Made by a program: the position numbers and the translations under genes | Source: SIG440 sp045645905 | Lineage (GTDB): Bacteria; Bacillota; Clostridia; Monoglobales; Monoglobaceae | NCBI GenBank assembly: GCA_045645905.1 | Contig: JAZRJT010000044.1 | Coordinates: forward strand, 1 to 53,741 | DNA length: 53,741 nucleotides | Reading direction: 5' to 3' | Part shown: positions 43,906 to 52,375 of the stretch, piece after piece | Numbering within the stretch: the stretch's first letter is position 1 | Layout of the letters: each line of letters begins with the position of its first letter | Notes under the pieces: model-generated | Told to the model about the DNA's origin: nothing | Databases searched by the model: none | What the model saw: the letters and a program-made list of their open reading frames with translations, nothing else

Positions 43906-44493
43906 ATGGCTAAAAATATGCAGCCCGTATTGAAAAAATGCAGGGCTTTAGGAATTGAGCCGGGTGTTATGGGCGTTCATAAGAGCTCAAACAGAAACCC
44001 GCTTAAAGCCGGAAGAAAGAAATCCGAATATGGCCAGCAGTTAAATGAAAAGCAGAAGCTGAAGTTTATCTATGGCGTACTCGAAAAGCAGTTCCATAAA
44101 TACTATCTTGATGCAACTAAGAAGGATGGCATTACAGGTGAAATGCTTCTCCAGATTCTGGAGTCACGTTTCGACAATGTTATCTTCCGTCTTGGTTTGG
44201 CAAATACCAGAAGAGAAGCAAGACAGCTTGTATCTCACGCACACTTTTTGATTAATGGCAAAAAGGTGAACATTCCTTCTTATTTGGTAAAGCCCGGCGA
44301 TGTAATTTCAGTTCGTGAAAAGAGTCGCAGCAGCGTTAAGTTCACTACTTTGATGGGACAGGATGTTATTGTTCCCAAGTGGCTTGATATGAACAAGGAT
44401 ACAATGGAAGGCAGAGTTATTGCTCTTGCACAAAGAGATGATATTGATTATCCCGTTGAAGAGCATCTCATCGTCGAATTCTACAGCAAATAA
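43906..44493 (+). CDS. rpsD: ribosomal protein S4
   Basis: 195-residue primary binder of the 5' domain, Cys-poor (zinc-free) form. Shows LESRFDNVIFRLG, the S4 domain ARQLVSHAHFLINGKKV and a short tail. AAAGGAGG upstream. A 169-base gap to rpoA includes a TGCCG/CGGCA hairpin (44512-44528). Confidence 0.97.
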   Translation: MAKNMQPVLKKCRALGIEPGVMGVHKSSNRNPLKAGRKKSEYGQQLNEKQKLKFIYGVLEKQFHKYYLDATKKDGITGEMLLQILESRFDNVIFRLGLANTRREARQLVSHAHFLINGKKVNIPSYLVKPGDVISVREKSRSSVKFTTLMGQDVIVPKWLDMNKDTMEGRVIALAQRDDIDYPVEEHLIVEFYSK

Positions 44494-44662
44494 TAAGCTG
44501 TATCCAAACAATTGCCGTCTTTTGCGGCAGGTTCATAAAATTTGCACAGCCCTGATGGACATTACAGAAAAATATGTTCGGAAAGTGAAGCAAGGTTTCA
44601 CCTTGTGGGATACGCATTTTCTGTTATCCCTGTGTTAAAGAAATTGAGTAGGAGGGCTAAAT

Positions 44663-45613
44663 ATGATAGAAATAGAAAAGCCAAGAGTTGAATGTGTTCA
44701 CGTATCAGATGACAATAGCTACGGCAAATTTGTTGTAGAACCTTTGGAAAGAGGATACGGCACAACTTTGGGTAATTCGCTCAGAAGAATTCTCCTGTCA
44801 TCTCTCCCGGGCGTGGCTGTAAATTCTGTTAAAATCGATGGAGTTTTGCACGAATTTTCCACAATTCCCGGCGTTGCAGAAGACGTTACGGAGATTATCC
44901 TCAACATAAAGAAGCTGGCCATTAAGCTTCATTCAGACGGTCCTAAGACAATTTACATCAACCACGAGGGTGCGGGTGATATCTGTGCCCGTGATATCAA
45001 GTGCGACTCAGATGTGGAAATCATCAATGGTGATTTGCACATTGCAAAGCTCAATGAAGATGCAAAGTTGTTTATGGAAATCGTTATTGACAAGGGTCGT
45101 GGCTATGTTTCTGCTGACAGAAACAAGCAGCTTCTTCAGCCTGTTATCGGTGTAATTCCGGTGGATTCAATTTATACACCTGTTATGAAGGTGAATTATA
45201 CTGTTGACAACACCAGAGTTGGTCAGATTACAGACTATGACAAGCTTGTGCTTGAGGTTTGGACTGACGGAACAATCAATCCCCCCGATGCAGTTAGCTT
45301 GGGTGCGAAGATACTCAACGAGCATTTAAATCTTTTCATAGATTTATCTGAAAGTGCAAAGAATGCAGAAATAATGATTGAAAAGGAAGAAAGCAAGAAG
45401 GAAAAGGTTTTAGAGACAACAATCGAAGAGCTTGACCTTTCGGTGCGTTCTTACAACTGTTTGAAGCGTGCAGGAATCAATACAGTTCAGGATTTGACTA
45501 ACCGTAGCGAAAACGATATGATGAAGGTAAGAAACCTTGGTCGTAAATCACTTGAAGAGGTTATTGCAAAACTTGACAGCCTTGGTCTCGCACTTACAAC
45601 AAACGAAGATTAA
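44663..45613 (+). CDS. rpoA: RNA polymerase alpha subunit
   Basis: 316 residues. The N-terminal assembly domain has RGYGTTLGNSLRRILLSS; a short acidic-basic linker (about 235-250) leads to the C-terminal DNA-binding domain (LDLSVRSYNCLKRAGI, NLGRKSLEEV). Full length, in the usual position. Confidence 0.98.
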   Translation: MIEIEKPRVECVHVSDDNSYGKFVVEPLERGYGTTLGNSLRRILLSSLPGVAVNSVKIDGVLHEFSTIPGVAEDVTEIILNIKKLAIKLHSDGPKTIYINHEGAGDICARDIKCDSDVEIINGDLHIAKLNEDAKLFMEIVIDKGRGYVSADRNKQLLQPVIGVIPVDSIYTPVMKVNYTVDNTRVGQITDYDKLVLEVWTDGTINPPDAVSLGAKILNEHLNLFIDLSESAKNAEIMIEKEESKKEKVLETTIEELDLSVRSYNCLKRAGINTVQDLTNRSENDMMKVRNLGRKSLEEVIAKLDSLGLALTTNED

Positions 45614-45667
45614 TTTTCTGAAGGTTTACACCTTTAGTTGAAGCATTTTATTGAAAGAGGTGATAGT

Positions 45668-46009
45668 ATGGCACACCAGAGAAAGTTGGGTAGACCCACT
45701 GATCAGAGAATTGCAATGTTAAGAAGCATGACAACTTCTTTCCTTGAAACAGGTAGAATTGAAACAACAACTACCAGAGCTAAGGAAGTTCAGAAGTTGG
45801 CAGAAAAAATGATTACACTCGGCAAAAAGAACACTCTTCACACAAGACGTCAGGCTCTTGCGTTTATCACCAAGGAAGACGTTGTGACAAAGCTGTTTGC
45901 AGAAATTGCTCCCAAATATGCTGAGCGTAACGGTGGTTATACAAGAATTATGAAGATTGGTCCCAGACGTGGCGACGCAGCTGAGATTTCAATTCTGGAG
46001 CTTGTATAA
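45668..46009 (+). CDS. rplQ: ribosomal protein L17
   Basis: 113 residues; tunnel-exit protein, last gene of the alpha operon. Begins AHQRKLGRPTDQRIAMLR; ends with RRGDAAEISILELV. ATG 45668 follows AAAGAGGTG. Confidence 0.97.
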   Translation: MAHQRKLGRPTDQRIAMLRSMTTSFLETGRIETTTTRAKEVQKLAEKMITLGKKNTLHTRRQALAFITKEDVVTKLFAEIAPKYAERNGGYTRIMKIGPRRGDAAEISILELV

Positions 46010-46023
46010 ATATTTGAAAAACG

Positions 46024-46050
46024 GTGGCGGCTCTTGTTATGAGCCGCCAC
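46024..46050 (+). terminator. terminator of the alpha operon
   Basis: 10-bp GC-rich perfect stem (46024-46033 with 46041-46050). The following T tract is short, so termination may be partial and let transcripts reach the phosphatase gene. Confidence 0.7.
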
Positions 46051-46080
46051 TTATTCTGTATAATTATAGAGAGGATTCCT

Positions 46081-46737
46081 ATGATAAAACTTTGTATTTT
46101 TGATATGGATGGTACTCTGGTTAATACCATTGATACCATTGCGTATTTTGGAAACACAACTCTTGAAAATTTCGGTATCGAGTCAATACCCACAGAAAAT
46201 TATAAAAGGTTGGTGGGCAACGGCTCGCGTGTTTTGATTGAAAGAATGCTCGACTTCCGTGATGTACAGGCCGATAATATAGATGAAATACACCAATGGT
46301 ATATGAATAAATATGATAATGACTTTATGTATCTCACCTGTGCCTATGATGGAATTATCCCTATGCTGAAAGAGTTAAAGGATGCCGGAATCAAAACAGC
46401 AATTCTTTCAAACAAGGATGATGTTACCGCTAAAAAGGTTGCATTTGAACTGTTTGAAGACGGACTCATTGACTTGTGCCTTGGTGCCCGTGAGGGCAAG
46501 GCGTTAAAGCCTGACCCCGAATCCGTATTTGAAATAGTAGAAAATTTTGGCGTTGCTCGGGCTGAGTGTATTTACATAGGAGATACCGCAACAGATATTG
46601 AAACAGCAAAAAATGCAGGACTTTATTCTATAGGCGTTCTTTGGGGTTTCCGTGACGAAGAAGAACTCCGCAATGCGGGTGCAGATATGATAATTTCTGA
46701 CCCTATGGATATTGCAGAGACTGCAAAAAATAAATAA
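46081..46737 (+). CDS. HAD-family hydrolase, phosphoglycolate-phosphatase-like
   Basis: 218 residues of the haloacid dehalogenase superfamily. Motif I is FDMDGTLVNT (nucleophile Asp9 region), motif II ILSNKDD, and motifs III-IV are LKPDPE and YIGDTATDIETAKNAG. It fits the phosphoglycolate phosphatase/PpaX subgroup; the actual substrate cannot be read from sequence. Start at ATG 46081 after GAGAGGA. Confidence 0.88.
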   Translation: MIKLCIFDMDGTLVNTIDTIAYFGNTTLENFGIESIPTENYKRLVGNGSRVLIERMLDFRDVQADNIDEIHQWYMNKYDNDFMYLTCAYDGIIPMLKELKDAGIKTAILSNKDDVTAKKVAFELFEDGLIDLCLGAREGKALKPDPESVFEIVENFGVARAECIYIGDTATDIETAKNAGLYSIGVLWGFRDEEELRNAGADMIISDPMDIAETAKNK

Positions 46738-46750
46738 CAAAGGATATCAG

Positions 46751-46784
46751 TTAAGCCGTGAGGAGTGGGTTCCTCACGGCTTAA
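46751..46784. terminator. bidirectional terminator
   Basis: 14-bp perfect stem (46751-46764 with 46771-46784) between convergent genes; the right arm includes the end of the minus-strand permease gene. Confidence 0.85.
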
Positions 46785-47784
46785 TGTATTGCTTAATGAT
46801 TATACCTGTCCATAAAAGCCCTGCATATCCAAAAGCGGAATACAACTTGGCTACAAGCGTTGAAAACCCAAAGCCTGCGAAGGGAATTGCAAGCAGACAA
46901 AGTATCGCAGCGGCAAATATGCGTTGAGAGACTTTTGAGAATCTGAATTTTGAAAGAAGACCAAACCCTTGAGATACGGCAGTGGTGCAAAGTGCCATAA
47001 ACAGCACAATGGTATATATATAGGTGGCAAAATTTCCGTTATCGGAGGCAAGCTCCAGAAGCGGCATTTCGGAAAACAACAGACGGTCGAAAAAGACGTT
47101 CATTGTAAGCCATGAGATAAAAATTAGCAATCCAAGAACTCCGGCACTGACTGTAGATGCACTAAGCAGTTGCTTTTTGTTTGACGTGGCAGACAACGGA
47201 ACCAAGACTGCACCGGCGGTTATTGTGTTGTAGCTAACATAACAAAGGGCGGAAACCAGGGGGTTAGTTTTAATTTTGTCCAATAATGCGAAGGTAGGCA
47301 AAGGCTGAAACAGTGACGAAAGACAAATATAAATCATTCCCGCAACCATTATTGGCACTAAAACAACATTAAAAGCCACCAGCCCCTTAACGTCAAAGGA
47401 AAAAACACAAAAACACACAAATGCAAGAAGCCATATTCCACATTGGGGCGAAACCCCAAAAGTTTCTTCTGCCAACACACCGCAAGCTGACATCATTATA
47501 AAAAAACCGCAGAACATATAGGCAAACATAAAAAAACTGATGAGCGGAGCGAAACGTCCGGAAAGCACCTTGAGCATGCTGTTAAAATCAGAACATTGTT
47601 GTTTTTGGGCAAGTTGCATTATGATATAACAAATCGCTCCAAAACTGATTGTAGCAACGACAATCCCGGTACAATCTGATTGAGAAGAGATGTTGAAATA
47701 TTCAAAAATTTCTCTGCCTGAGGCAAATCCTGCACCGATAACAAGACCGATAAATACGGCTGAGATATTGATGACTTCCTTCAT
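46774..47784 (-). CDS. YkvI-type membrane protein
   Basis: 336 residues with about ten hydrophobic helices, distantly related to amino-acid permeases. The first helix reads VFIGLVIGAGFASGREIFEYF, characteristic of the YkvI group. Substrate unknown. AAAGGACTG precedes the ATG. It separates the alpha operon from the rpmG-secE-nusG group. Confidence 0.85.
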   Translation of the reverse strand: MKEVINISAVFIGLVIGAGFASGREIFEYFNISSQSDCTGIVVATISFGAICYIIMQLAQKQQCSDFNSMLKVLSGRFAPLISFFMFAYMFCGFFIMMSACGVLAEETFGVSPQCGIWLLAFVCFCVFSFDVKGLVAFNVVLVPIMVAGMIYICLSSLFQPLPTFALLDKIKTNPLVSALCYVSYNTITAGAVLVPLSATSNKKQLLSASTVSAGVLGLLIFISWLTMNVFFDRLLFSEMPLLELASDNGNFATYIYTIVLFMALCTTAVSQGFGLLSKFRFSKVSQRIFAAAILCLLAIPFAGFGFSTLVAKLYSAFGYAGLLWTGIIIKQYIKP

Positions 47785-47893
47785 AAAAACCCAGTCCTTT
47801 CGAAAGATTGTGGAAGATATTACTCTGTTTCTACAATATATTGTGGAGCGCCGGCGAAATATTCTTTTACAACAAAAAAATTACAAAAAACCA

Positions 47894-47922
47894 TTGACAA
47901 GGGTTGAAAAATGTGATAATAT
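47894..47922 (+). promoter_or_regulatory. promoter of rpmG-secE-nusG
   Basis: TTGACA (47894-47899), 17-base spacer, TAATAT (47917-47922), about 117 bases before rpmG. Confidence 0.75.
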
Positions 47923-48038
47923 ATATCTACCTCTGAAAAGGGGCTTTATTTGTGTTGTGAAAAAACGCGACATTTATATGGCAAAAAATCCGGCAGGTGA
48001 TGAGCCTTCCGATGGGTTATACAGAAAGGGTGAAAAAG

Positions 48039-48188
48039 ATGAGAGTAAAAATCACATTAGCTTGCACAGAATGTAAGCAGAGAAACTATGACACAATGAA
48101 GAACAAGAAGAACGATCCTGACAGACTTGAGATGAACAAGTACTGCAGATTCTGCAAGAAGCACACACTGCATAAGGAAACAAAGTAA
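48039..48188 (+). CDS. rpmG: ribosomal protein L33, zinc type
   Basis: 49 residues with CTEC and CRFC zinc pairs. The ATG at 48039 has AAAGGGTG upstream; a longer frame from 47997 is not supported. rpmG-secE-nusG is the classic Firmicutes order. Confidence 0.96.
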   Translation: MRVKITLACTECKQRNYDTMKNKKNDPDRLEMNKYCRFCKKHTLHKETK

Positions 48189-48215
48189 TTTTACGAAAGT
48201 AAGAGGTAAATTGAA

Positions 48216-48422
48216 ATGGAAAAGAAACCAAATGTATTCGCAAGAATCAAGGATTGGTTCATTGATATGAAGGCAGAACTCAAAAGAGTTGTATGGCCCT
48301 CGTTTAAAAAGATAAAAACCAACACTTTGATTGTGCTTATTTTCGTTTTGATTGTTGGTGTAATAATCTGGATTTTAGACTGGCTGTTCGGTTTGGGAAT
48401 GGCTGCGTTAATCAACAGATAA
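48216..48422 (+). CDS. secE: protein translocase subunit SecE
   Basis: 68 residues: short amphipathic helix (MKAELKRVVWPS) and one membrane helix, the short form found in Firmicutes. Clamps SecY. Confidence 0.95.
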   Translation: MEKKPNVFARIKDWFIDMKAELKRVVWPSFKKIKTNTLIVLIFVLIVGVIIWILDWLFGLGMAALINR

Positions 48423-48450
48423 CGAGAGTGAAAGGAGCGTTACGTAAGTT

Positions 48451-48972
48451 ATGTCTAAAGAGGCAAAATGGTATGTTGCTCACACCTACTCGGGTTATGA
48501 AAACAAGGTAAAAGCCGATATCGAAAAAACCATTGAAAATCGCAATATGCAAGATATAATTCAGGAAATCAGCGTTCCCATGGAAGAAGTTGTCGAAATT
48601 AAAGACGACAAAAAGAAGACAGTTATGCGCAAGGTTTTCCCCGGTTATGTCATTATTAAAATGATTATGACCGACGAAAGCTGGTATGTTGTTCGCAACT
48701 GCCGCGGTGTTACGGGCTTTGTAGGGCCGGGCTCTAAGCCTGTTCCCCTTACCGATGAAGAAATTGCTGCCATCGGTCTTGAAAAGAAAACAATTACTGT
48801 TGGTTTTGACGTTGGTGACAATATCCGTGTTAAATATGGGCCGCTTGAAGGCTTTGTTGGCGTGATTACCGCCATTGTTATGGACAAACAGAAAATCAAA
48901 GCCAAGATTTCAATGTTCGGCAGAGATACCGATGTTGAACTTGAGTTCAATCAGGTAGAAGCATTAAGCTAA
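48451..48972 (+). CDS. nusG: transcription factor NusG
   Basis: 173 residues. NGN domain with KWYVAHTYSGYENKV and VFPGYVIIKM; C-terminal KOW domain with GDNIRVKYGPLEGFVG. Couples RNA polymerase to ribosomes or Rho. Confidence 0.97.
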   Translation: MSKEAKWYVAHTYSGYENKVKADIEKTIENRNMQDIIQEISVPMEEVVEIKDDKKKTVMRKVFPGYVIIKMIMTDESWYVVRNCRGVTGFVGPGSKPVPLTDEEIAAIGLEKKTITVGFDVGDNIRVKYGPLEGFVGVITAIVMDKQKIKAKISMFGRDTDVELEFNQVEALS

Positions 48973-49027
48973 AAATTAGTTTCCCACACGGCAAAATGCC
49001 GTTTATATATATCCGCGATGCGGGTAG

Positions 49028-49069
49028 GTGGGAGGGGCGGAGAAAAGCTCCGTTCCCGATATTACCACG
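49028..49069 (+). promoter_or_regulatory. L1-binding-site mimic before rplK
   Basis: The mRNA segment from GTGGGAGG to ATTACCAC with a GGCGGAG-loop-CTCCGTT stem copies the L1-binding helix 76 of 23S rRNA (GTGGGAGG...ATACCAC). In E. coli L1 represses rplKA through such a site. The base pattern is seen directly; the repression is inferred. Confidence 0.75.
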
Positions 49070-49094
49070 TTTGTGAAAGGGAGGTGTCATTAGA

Positions 49095-49520
49095 ATGGCG
49101 CAAAAAATTACAGGTTACATCAAATTACAGATTGAGGCAGGCAAGGCTACACCGGCTCCTCCGGTTGGTCCCGCACTTGGTCAGCATGGTGTAAACATTA
49201 TGGTCTTCTGTAAGCAGTTCAATGAAAAAACAGCAAAGGATGCAGGTCTTGTTATTCCTGTTGTTATCACTGTTTACCAGGACAGATCTTTCTCGTTCAT
49301 TACAAAAACTCCGCCGGCTGCAGTTCTTATTAAAAAGGCTTGCAAAATTCAGAGCGGTAGTGGCGTTCCGAACAAGACAAAGGTTGCTCAGCTTTCAAAG
49401 GCTGACCTTCAGGCAATTGCAGAGCAGAAGATGCCCGACCTTAACGCAGCATCAGTTGAAGCTGCAATGTCAATGATTGCGGGCACAGCAAGATCTATGG
49501 GCGTTACCGTAGAAGACTAA
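49095..49520 (+). CDS. rplK: ribosomal protein L11
   Basis: 141 residues; GTPase-centre protein, required for RelA activation and the target of thiostrepton. Contains IKLQIEAGKATPAPPVGPAL, with the Pro-rich N domain. GGGAGGTG upstream. Confidence 0.97.
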   Translation: MAQKITGYIKLQIEAGKATPAPPVGPALGQHGVNIMVFCKQFNEKTAKDAGLVIPVVITVYQDRSFSFITKTPPAAVLIKKACKIQSGSGVPNKTKVAQLSKADLQAIAEQKMPDLNAASVEAAMSMIAGTARSMGVTVED

Positions 49521-49547
49521 TTTTATCAAATTAGTCAATCGAAATTA

Positions 49548-49584
49548 GTGGGAGGAATATATAACTATATTCTGCTGAACCACA
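49548..49584 (+). promoter_or_regulatory. second L1-binding-site mimic, before rplA
   Basis: GTGGGAG, a GAATAT/ATATTC hairpin, and TGAACCAC reproduce the same helix-76 pattern between rplK and rplA. Two operators in one transcript would let L1 control both genes. Confidence 0.6.
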
Positions 49585-49602
49585 TTAGGAGGAAATGAAT
49601 AA

Positions 49603-50298
49603 ATGAAGAAAGGTAAGAAATATCAAGACAGCGTTAAGCTTATTGAAAAAGGCAAGTACTATGATGCTGCTGATGCTTTGGAACTGGGTTGCCAGACAGC
49701 TAAAGCAAAGTTTGACGAAACTGTTGAGATACACGTTAAACTGGGTGTTGACTCACGTCACGCTGACCAGCAGGTTAGAGGTGCGGTAGTTCTCCCCAAC
49801 GGAACAGGTAAAGAAGTTAAGGTTCTTGTTTTTGCTCGTGAAGGCAAAGCTGACGAAGCAAAGGCTGCAGGTGCAGACTTCGTTGGTGCTGAAGACCTGG
49901 TTCAGAAAATCCAGTCAGAAAACTGGTTCGATTTTGATGTTGTTGTTGCAACTCCCGATATGATGGGCGTTGTTGGTAGAATCGGTAAGGTTCTTGGTCC
50001 TAAGGGTCTTATGCCAAGCCCCAAGGCTGGTACCGTTACTCCCGACGTTACACGTGCGGTTGCTGACATCAAGTCAGGTAAGATTGAATACCGTCTTGAT
50101 AAGACAAACATCATCCATTGTCCTTTGGGCAAGGCGTCTTTTGGAAAAGACAAGCTTGTTGAAAACTTTAACGCTCTTATGGGTGCAATCGTTAAGGCAA
50201 AGCCATCAGCTGCTAAGGGTCAGTACCTTAAGTCAGTTACCGTTGCATCTACAATGGGCCCCGGCATCAAGATTAACTCAAGCAAAATTGATGCATAA
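49603..50298 (+). CDS. rplA: ribosomal protein L1
   Basis: 231 residues; L1-stalk protein and translational repressor. Contains DSRHADQQVRGAVVLPNGTG and MPSPKAGTVTPDV (LMPSPKAGT). AGGAGG upstream. Confidence 0.97.
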   Translation: MKKGKKYQDSVKLIEKGKYYDAADALELGCQTAKAKFDETVEIHVKLGVDSRHADQQVRGAVVLPNGTGKEVKVLVFAREGKADEAKAAGADFVGAEDLVQKIQSENWFDFDVVVATPDMMGVVGRIGKVLGPKGLMPSPKAGTVTPDVTRAVADIKSGKIEYRLDKTNIIHCPLGKASFGKDKLVENFNALMGAIVKAKPSAAKGQYLKSVTVASTMGPGIKINSSKIDA

Positions 50299-50313
50299 TT
50301 TTTGAAATTTCTA

Positions 50314-50342
50314 TTGACATATAATGTTTTATGTGTTAAAAT
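50314..50342 (+). promoter_or_regulatory. promoter of rplJL
   Basis: TTGACA (50314-50319), 17-base spacer, TAAAAT (50337-50342). Confidence 0.85.
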
Positions 50343-50361
50343 ATTATAGTTAATGAAATAG

Positions 50362-50490
50362 ATTCCGCAGACAGCAGGTGGCTATCCCGCCATAATTCCT
50401 GCCGAGGATTTTACGAAATTACAAATTTTGGTTTGTTGTTTACGTTCTCTAACCCTCGCGTGCGTCTGCGAGGGTTATTTATTTTTGGAT
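50362..50490 (+). ncRNA. ribosomal protein L10 leader with attenuator
   Basis: TTCCGCAGACAGCAGGTGG ... TTCCTGCCGAGGAT (50362-50410) is the widespread L10 leader. It ends in a terminator AACCCTCGC/GCGAGGGTT (50451-50476) with a T-rich tail. Known logic: L10(L12)4 binds the leader and favours termination before rplJ. Confidence 0.9.
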
Positions 50491-50529
50491 TTAGCAGTTA
50501 GTTAATTTTCGAAAGGAGGAAACTCAATT

Positions 50530-51033
50530 ATGCCAAGTGAAAAAGTTTTAGAGAGCAAAAAGGCCATCGTTGCAGATTTGGTTGAAAGACTTAAGGAAGC
50601 ACAGGCAGGTGTTATCGCTGACTATCGTGGTCTTACTGTTGCTCAGGATACAGAGCTCCGTGCAAAGCTCAGAGAAGCAGGTGTTGAATACACAATCGTA
50701 AAGAACACTCTTACTCGATTTGCAGCAAACGAGGTTGGTCTTGAGGGCCTTGACCCCATTCTTCACGGACCTACCGCTCTTGCTACAAGCAGCACAGACG
50801 TTGTTGCTCCCGCTAAGGTTCTGGTTGAATTTGCAAAAGCAAACGAACAGCTTGAAATCAAAGCAGGTTTTGTTGACGGCAAGGTAATCGACGCAAACGA
50901 GGTTAAGGTTTACGCAAGCATCCCCAACAAGGAAACTCTTATTTCAAAGATGATGGGCAGCTTGCAGGCACCTATCGGAAGCCTCGTAAGAACTCTGGAC
51001 GCTATCGCAAAGGATATGGAAAGCGCCGAGTAA
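50530..51033 (+). CDS. rplJ: ribosomal protein L10
   Basis: 167 residues; base of the L7/L12 stalk. N-terminal rRNA-binding domain with GVIADYRGLTVAQ; C-terminal helix binds L12 dimers. AAAGGAGG upstream. Confidence 0.97.
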   Translation: MPSEKVLESKKAIVADLVERLKEAQAGVIADYRGLTVAQDTELRAKLREAGVEYTIVKNTLTRFAANEVGLEGLDPILHGPTALATSSTDVVAPAKVLVEFAKANEQLEIKAGFVDGKVIDANEVKVYASIPNKETLISKMMGSLQAPIGSLVRTLDAIAKDMESAE

Positions 51034-51105
51034 TTCAAATTGTAAAATTAAACTATCGGGTTGCATAAAACCCCGAAATATTATTTATTATGGAGGATAA
51101 TAAAA

Positions 51106-51480
51106 ATGGCTGATATAGCAAAAATGATTGAAGATATCAAAACACTTACACTCGTAGAAATTAACGATCTCGTAAAGGCTCTTGAAGAAGAGTTCGGCGT
51201 AAGCGCTGCTGCTCCCGTTATGGTTGCAGGTGCAGGTGCTGCTGATGGCGCAGCTGCTGGTGCAGAAAAGACAGAATTTGACGTAGTTCTTGCTGCTGCT
51301 GGTGCTGAAAAGATTAAGGTAATCAAGGCTGTTCGTGAAATCACAGGTCTTGGTCTTGCTGAAGCAAAGGCTGCTGTTGATGGCGCTCCCACAACTCTTA
51401 AGGAAGCTGTTTCTAAGGATGACGCTGAAAAGTTCAAGGCTCAGCTCGAAGAAGTTGGCGCAACTGTAGAACTTAAGTAA
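51106..51480 (+). CDS. rplL: ribosomal protein L7/L12
   Basis: 124 residues: dimer domain, Ala/Gly hinge (about 38-55) and factor-binding domain with EKIKVIKAVREITGLGLAEA. ATG 51106 has GGAGGA upstream. Followed by a terminator and not by rpoB. Confidence 0.97.
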   Translation: MADIAKMIEDIKTLTLVEINDLVKALEEEFGVSAAAPVMVAGAGAADGAAAGAEKTEFDVVLAAAGAEKIKVIKAVREITGLGLAEAKAAVDGAPTTLKEAVSKDDAEKFKAQLEEVGATVELK

Positions 51481-51506
51481 TTAATCTCTGCAATAGCAGA
51501 TATTAG

Positions 51507-51535
51507 AAAAGACCGTCATTCGCTGACGGTCTTTT
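51507..51535 (+). terminator. rplJL terminator, copy 1
   Basis: Stem AAAAGACCGTCA/TGACGGTCTTTT. A near-identical copy lies at 51756. Confidence 0.9.
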
Positions 51536-51560
51536 AGATTGTCGGAAAAGTCTATTTTTT

Positions 51561-51721
51561 CACCTCATCAGTCAGCTAACGCTGACAGCTTCCCCTCGAG
51601 GGGAAGCCAAAAAACTCGTGATATCGAGCCTTCCTCTTTGAGGGGAAGGGAGACCAAGCGCCCCTTGCCTAAAGGGGAGAGGGCCACGAAGTGGCGAGGG
51701 GATTCATTAGTGGATGAGGTG
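51561..51721. repeat. multi-hairpin palindromic repeat, MITE-like
   Basis: 161 bases with exact terminal inverted repeats CACCTCATC/GATGAGGTG. Inside are five more hairpins: GTCAGC/GCTGAC, GCTTCCCCTC/GAGGGGAAGC, CTTCC/GGAAG, CCCCTT/AAGGGG and GCCAC/GTGGC. It resembles the intergenic repeats found in many copies in gut Clostridia. No target duplication is obvious and it encodes nothing. Confidence 0.75.
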
Positions 51722-51755
51722 TTATGAATACATTAAAAGGTTTATCGACACACTG

Positions 51756-51785
51756 AAAGACCGTCACTCGCTGACGGTCTTTTTG
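51756..51785 (+). terminator. rplJL terminator-like hairpin, copy 2
   Basis: Stem AGACCGTCA/TGACGGTCT with a TTTTT tail, differing from copy 1 by few bases. Together the copies flank the repeat element. Confidence 0.8.
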
Positions 51786-51824
51786 TATTTCACTGATACA
51801 AACATATAAAATTCAATTTACATA

Positions 51825-51853
51825 TTGACAAAACAGGGTATTAGGTATATACT
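51825..51853 (+). promoter_or_regulatory. consensus promoter of the orphan RNA
   Basis: TTGACA (51825-51830), 17-base spacer, TATACT (51848-51853). No gene begins within the next 500 bases on this strand. Confidence 0.85.
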
Positions 51854-51859
51854 TATAAC

Positions 51860-52362
51860 GTGTTTCATAGTTGCTGAATACACTTTTTGCACAAGAAGGG
51901 GATGTCTTGTGCTGTTTTGTATCTGTAAACTAAGGACAACAAACCATTATGCATTGGTGCAGGCGTGTGAGGTGCGACATAAAGTACCGTTCGCAAAATT
52001 GATTTCTTGATGCAAGAATAATGACGTTAAAACAAATCTGTATCCCAGTGTTGATAATTACAGATTCCTTTTCGGCACCTGCTGACTAACCTCAGCAGGA
52101 TGGAGTTTGTGTCTGTCGGCAGTGTGGGCACGGTTTTGTATCGGCATTAACGTTTTTGTTCGTGCCAAGAATGACGTGTTGCGTTGATACGGCTTGGTGT
52201 TAGGCTTCAGACCTTGCGCAAATGCAAGTTGATTAGACAACTGTTATGATTAAAGTAGAAAACAAGGTTGCGTCAGCAAGTGTAAATACAGCGATTGATT
52301 ACAGATTCATATCAGTATCAATTCAACGAAAGAAGAGCGGGCAGATGCCTGCTTTCTTTTTT
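51860..52362 (+). ncRNA. candidate large structured non-coding RNA
   Basis: About 500 bases between a consensus promoter and an intrinsic terminator, without a convincing reading frame (the longest lack ribosome sites). Visible hairpins include GCACAAGA/TCTTGTGC (51889-51912), AATCTGTA/TACAGATT (52035-52066), CCTGCTGA/TCAGCAGG (52078-52099), GGCACG/CGTGCC (52127-52166) and CTTGC/GCAAG (52213-52228). A second TACAGATT at 52300 could compete with the one at 52059. No known RNA class (tmRNA, RNase P, SRP) was recognised; its length is in the range of large ornate RNAs. Confidence 0.6.
52336..52362 (+). terminator. terminator of the orphan RNA
   Basis: 7-bp stem AGCGGGC/GCCTGCT (one G-U) with AGAT loop, then TTCTTTTTT. 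Confidence 0.8.
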
Positions 52363-52375
52363 GCCCGAAATGAGC

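Noticed and set aside
51561..51721. CRISPR array
   Set aside because: The hairpins differ from each other and there are no regular direct repeats or spacers.
51539..51727. Plus-strand 62-codon frame over the repeat
   Set aside because: It is a by-product of the hairpin-rich repeat element.
52058..52240. Minus-strand 60-codon frame
   Set aside because: No ribosome site and it lies inside the putative structured RNA.
51860..52362. tmRNA, RNase P or SRP RNA
   Set aside because: None of the conserved core sequences of these RNAs was found in the segment.
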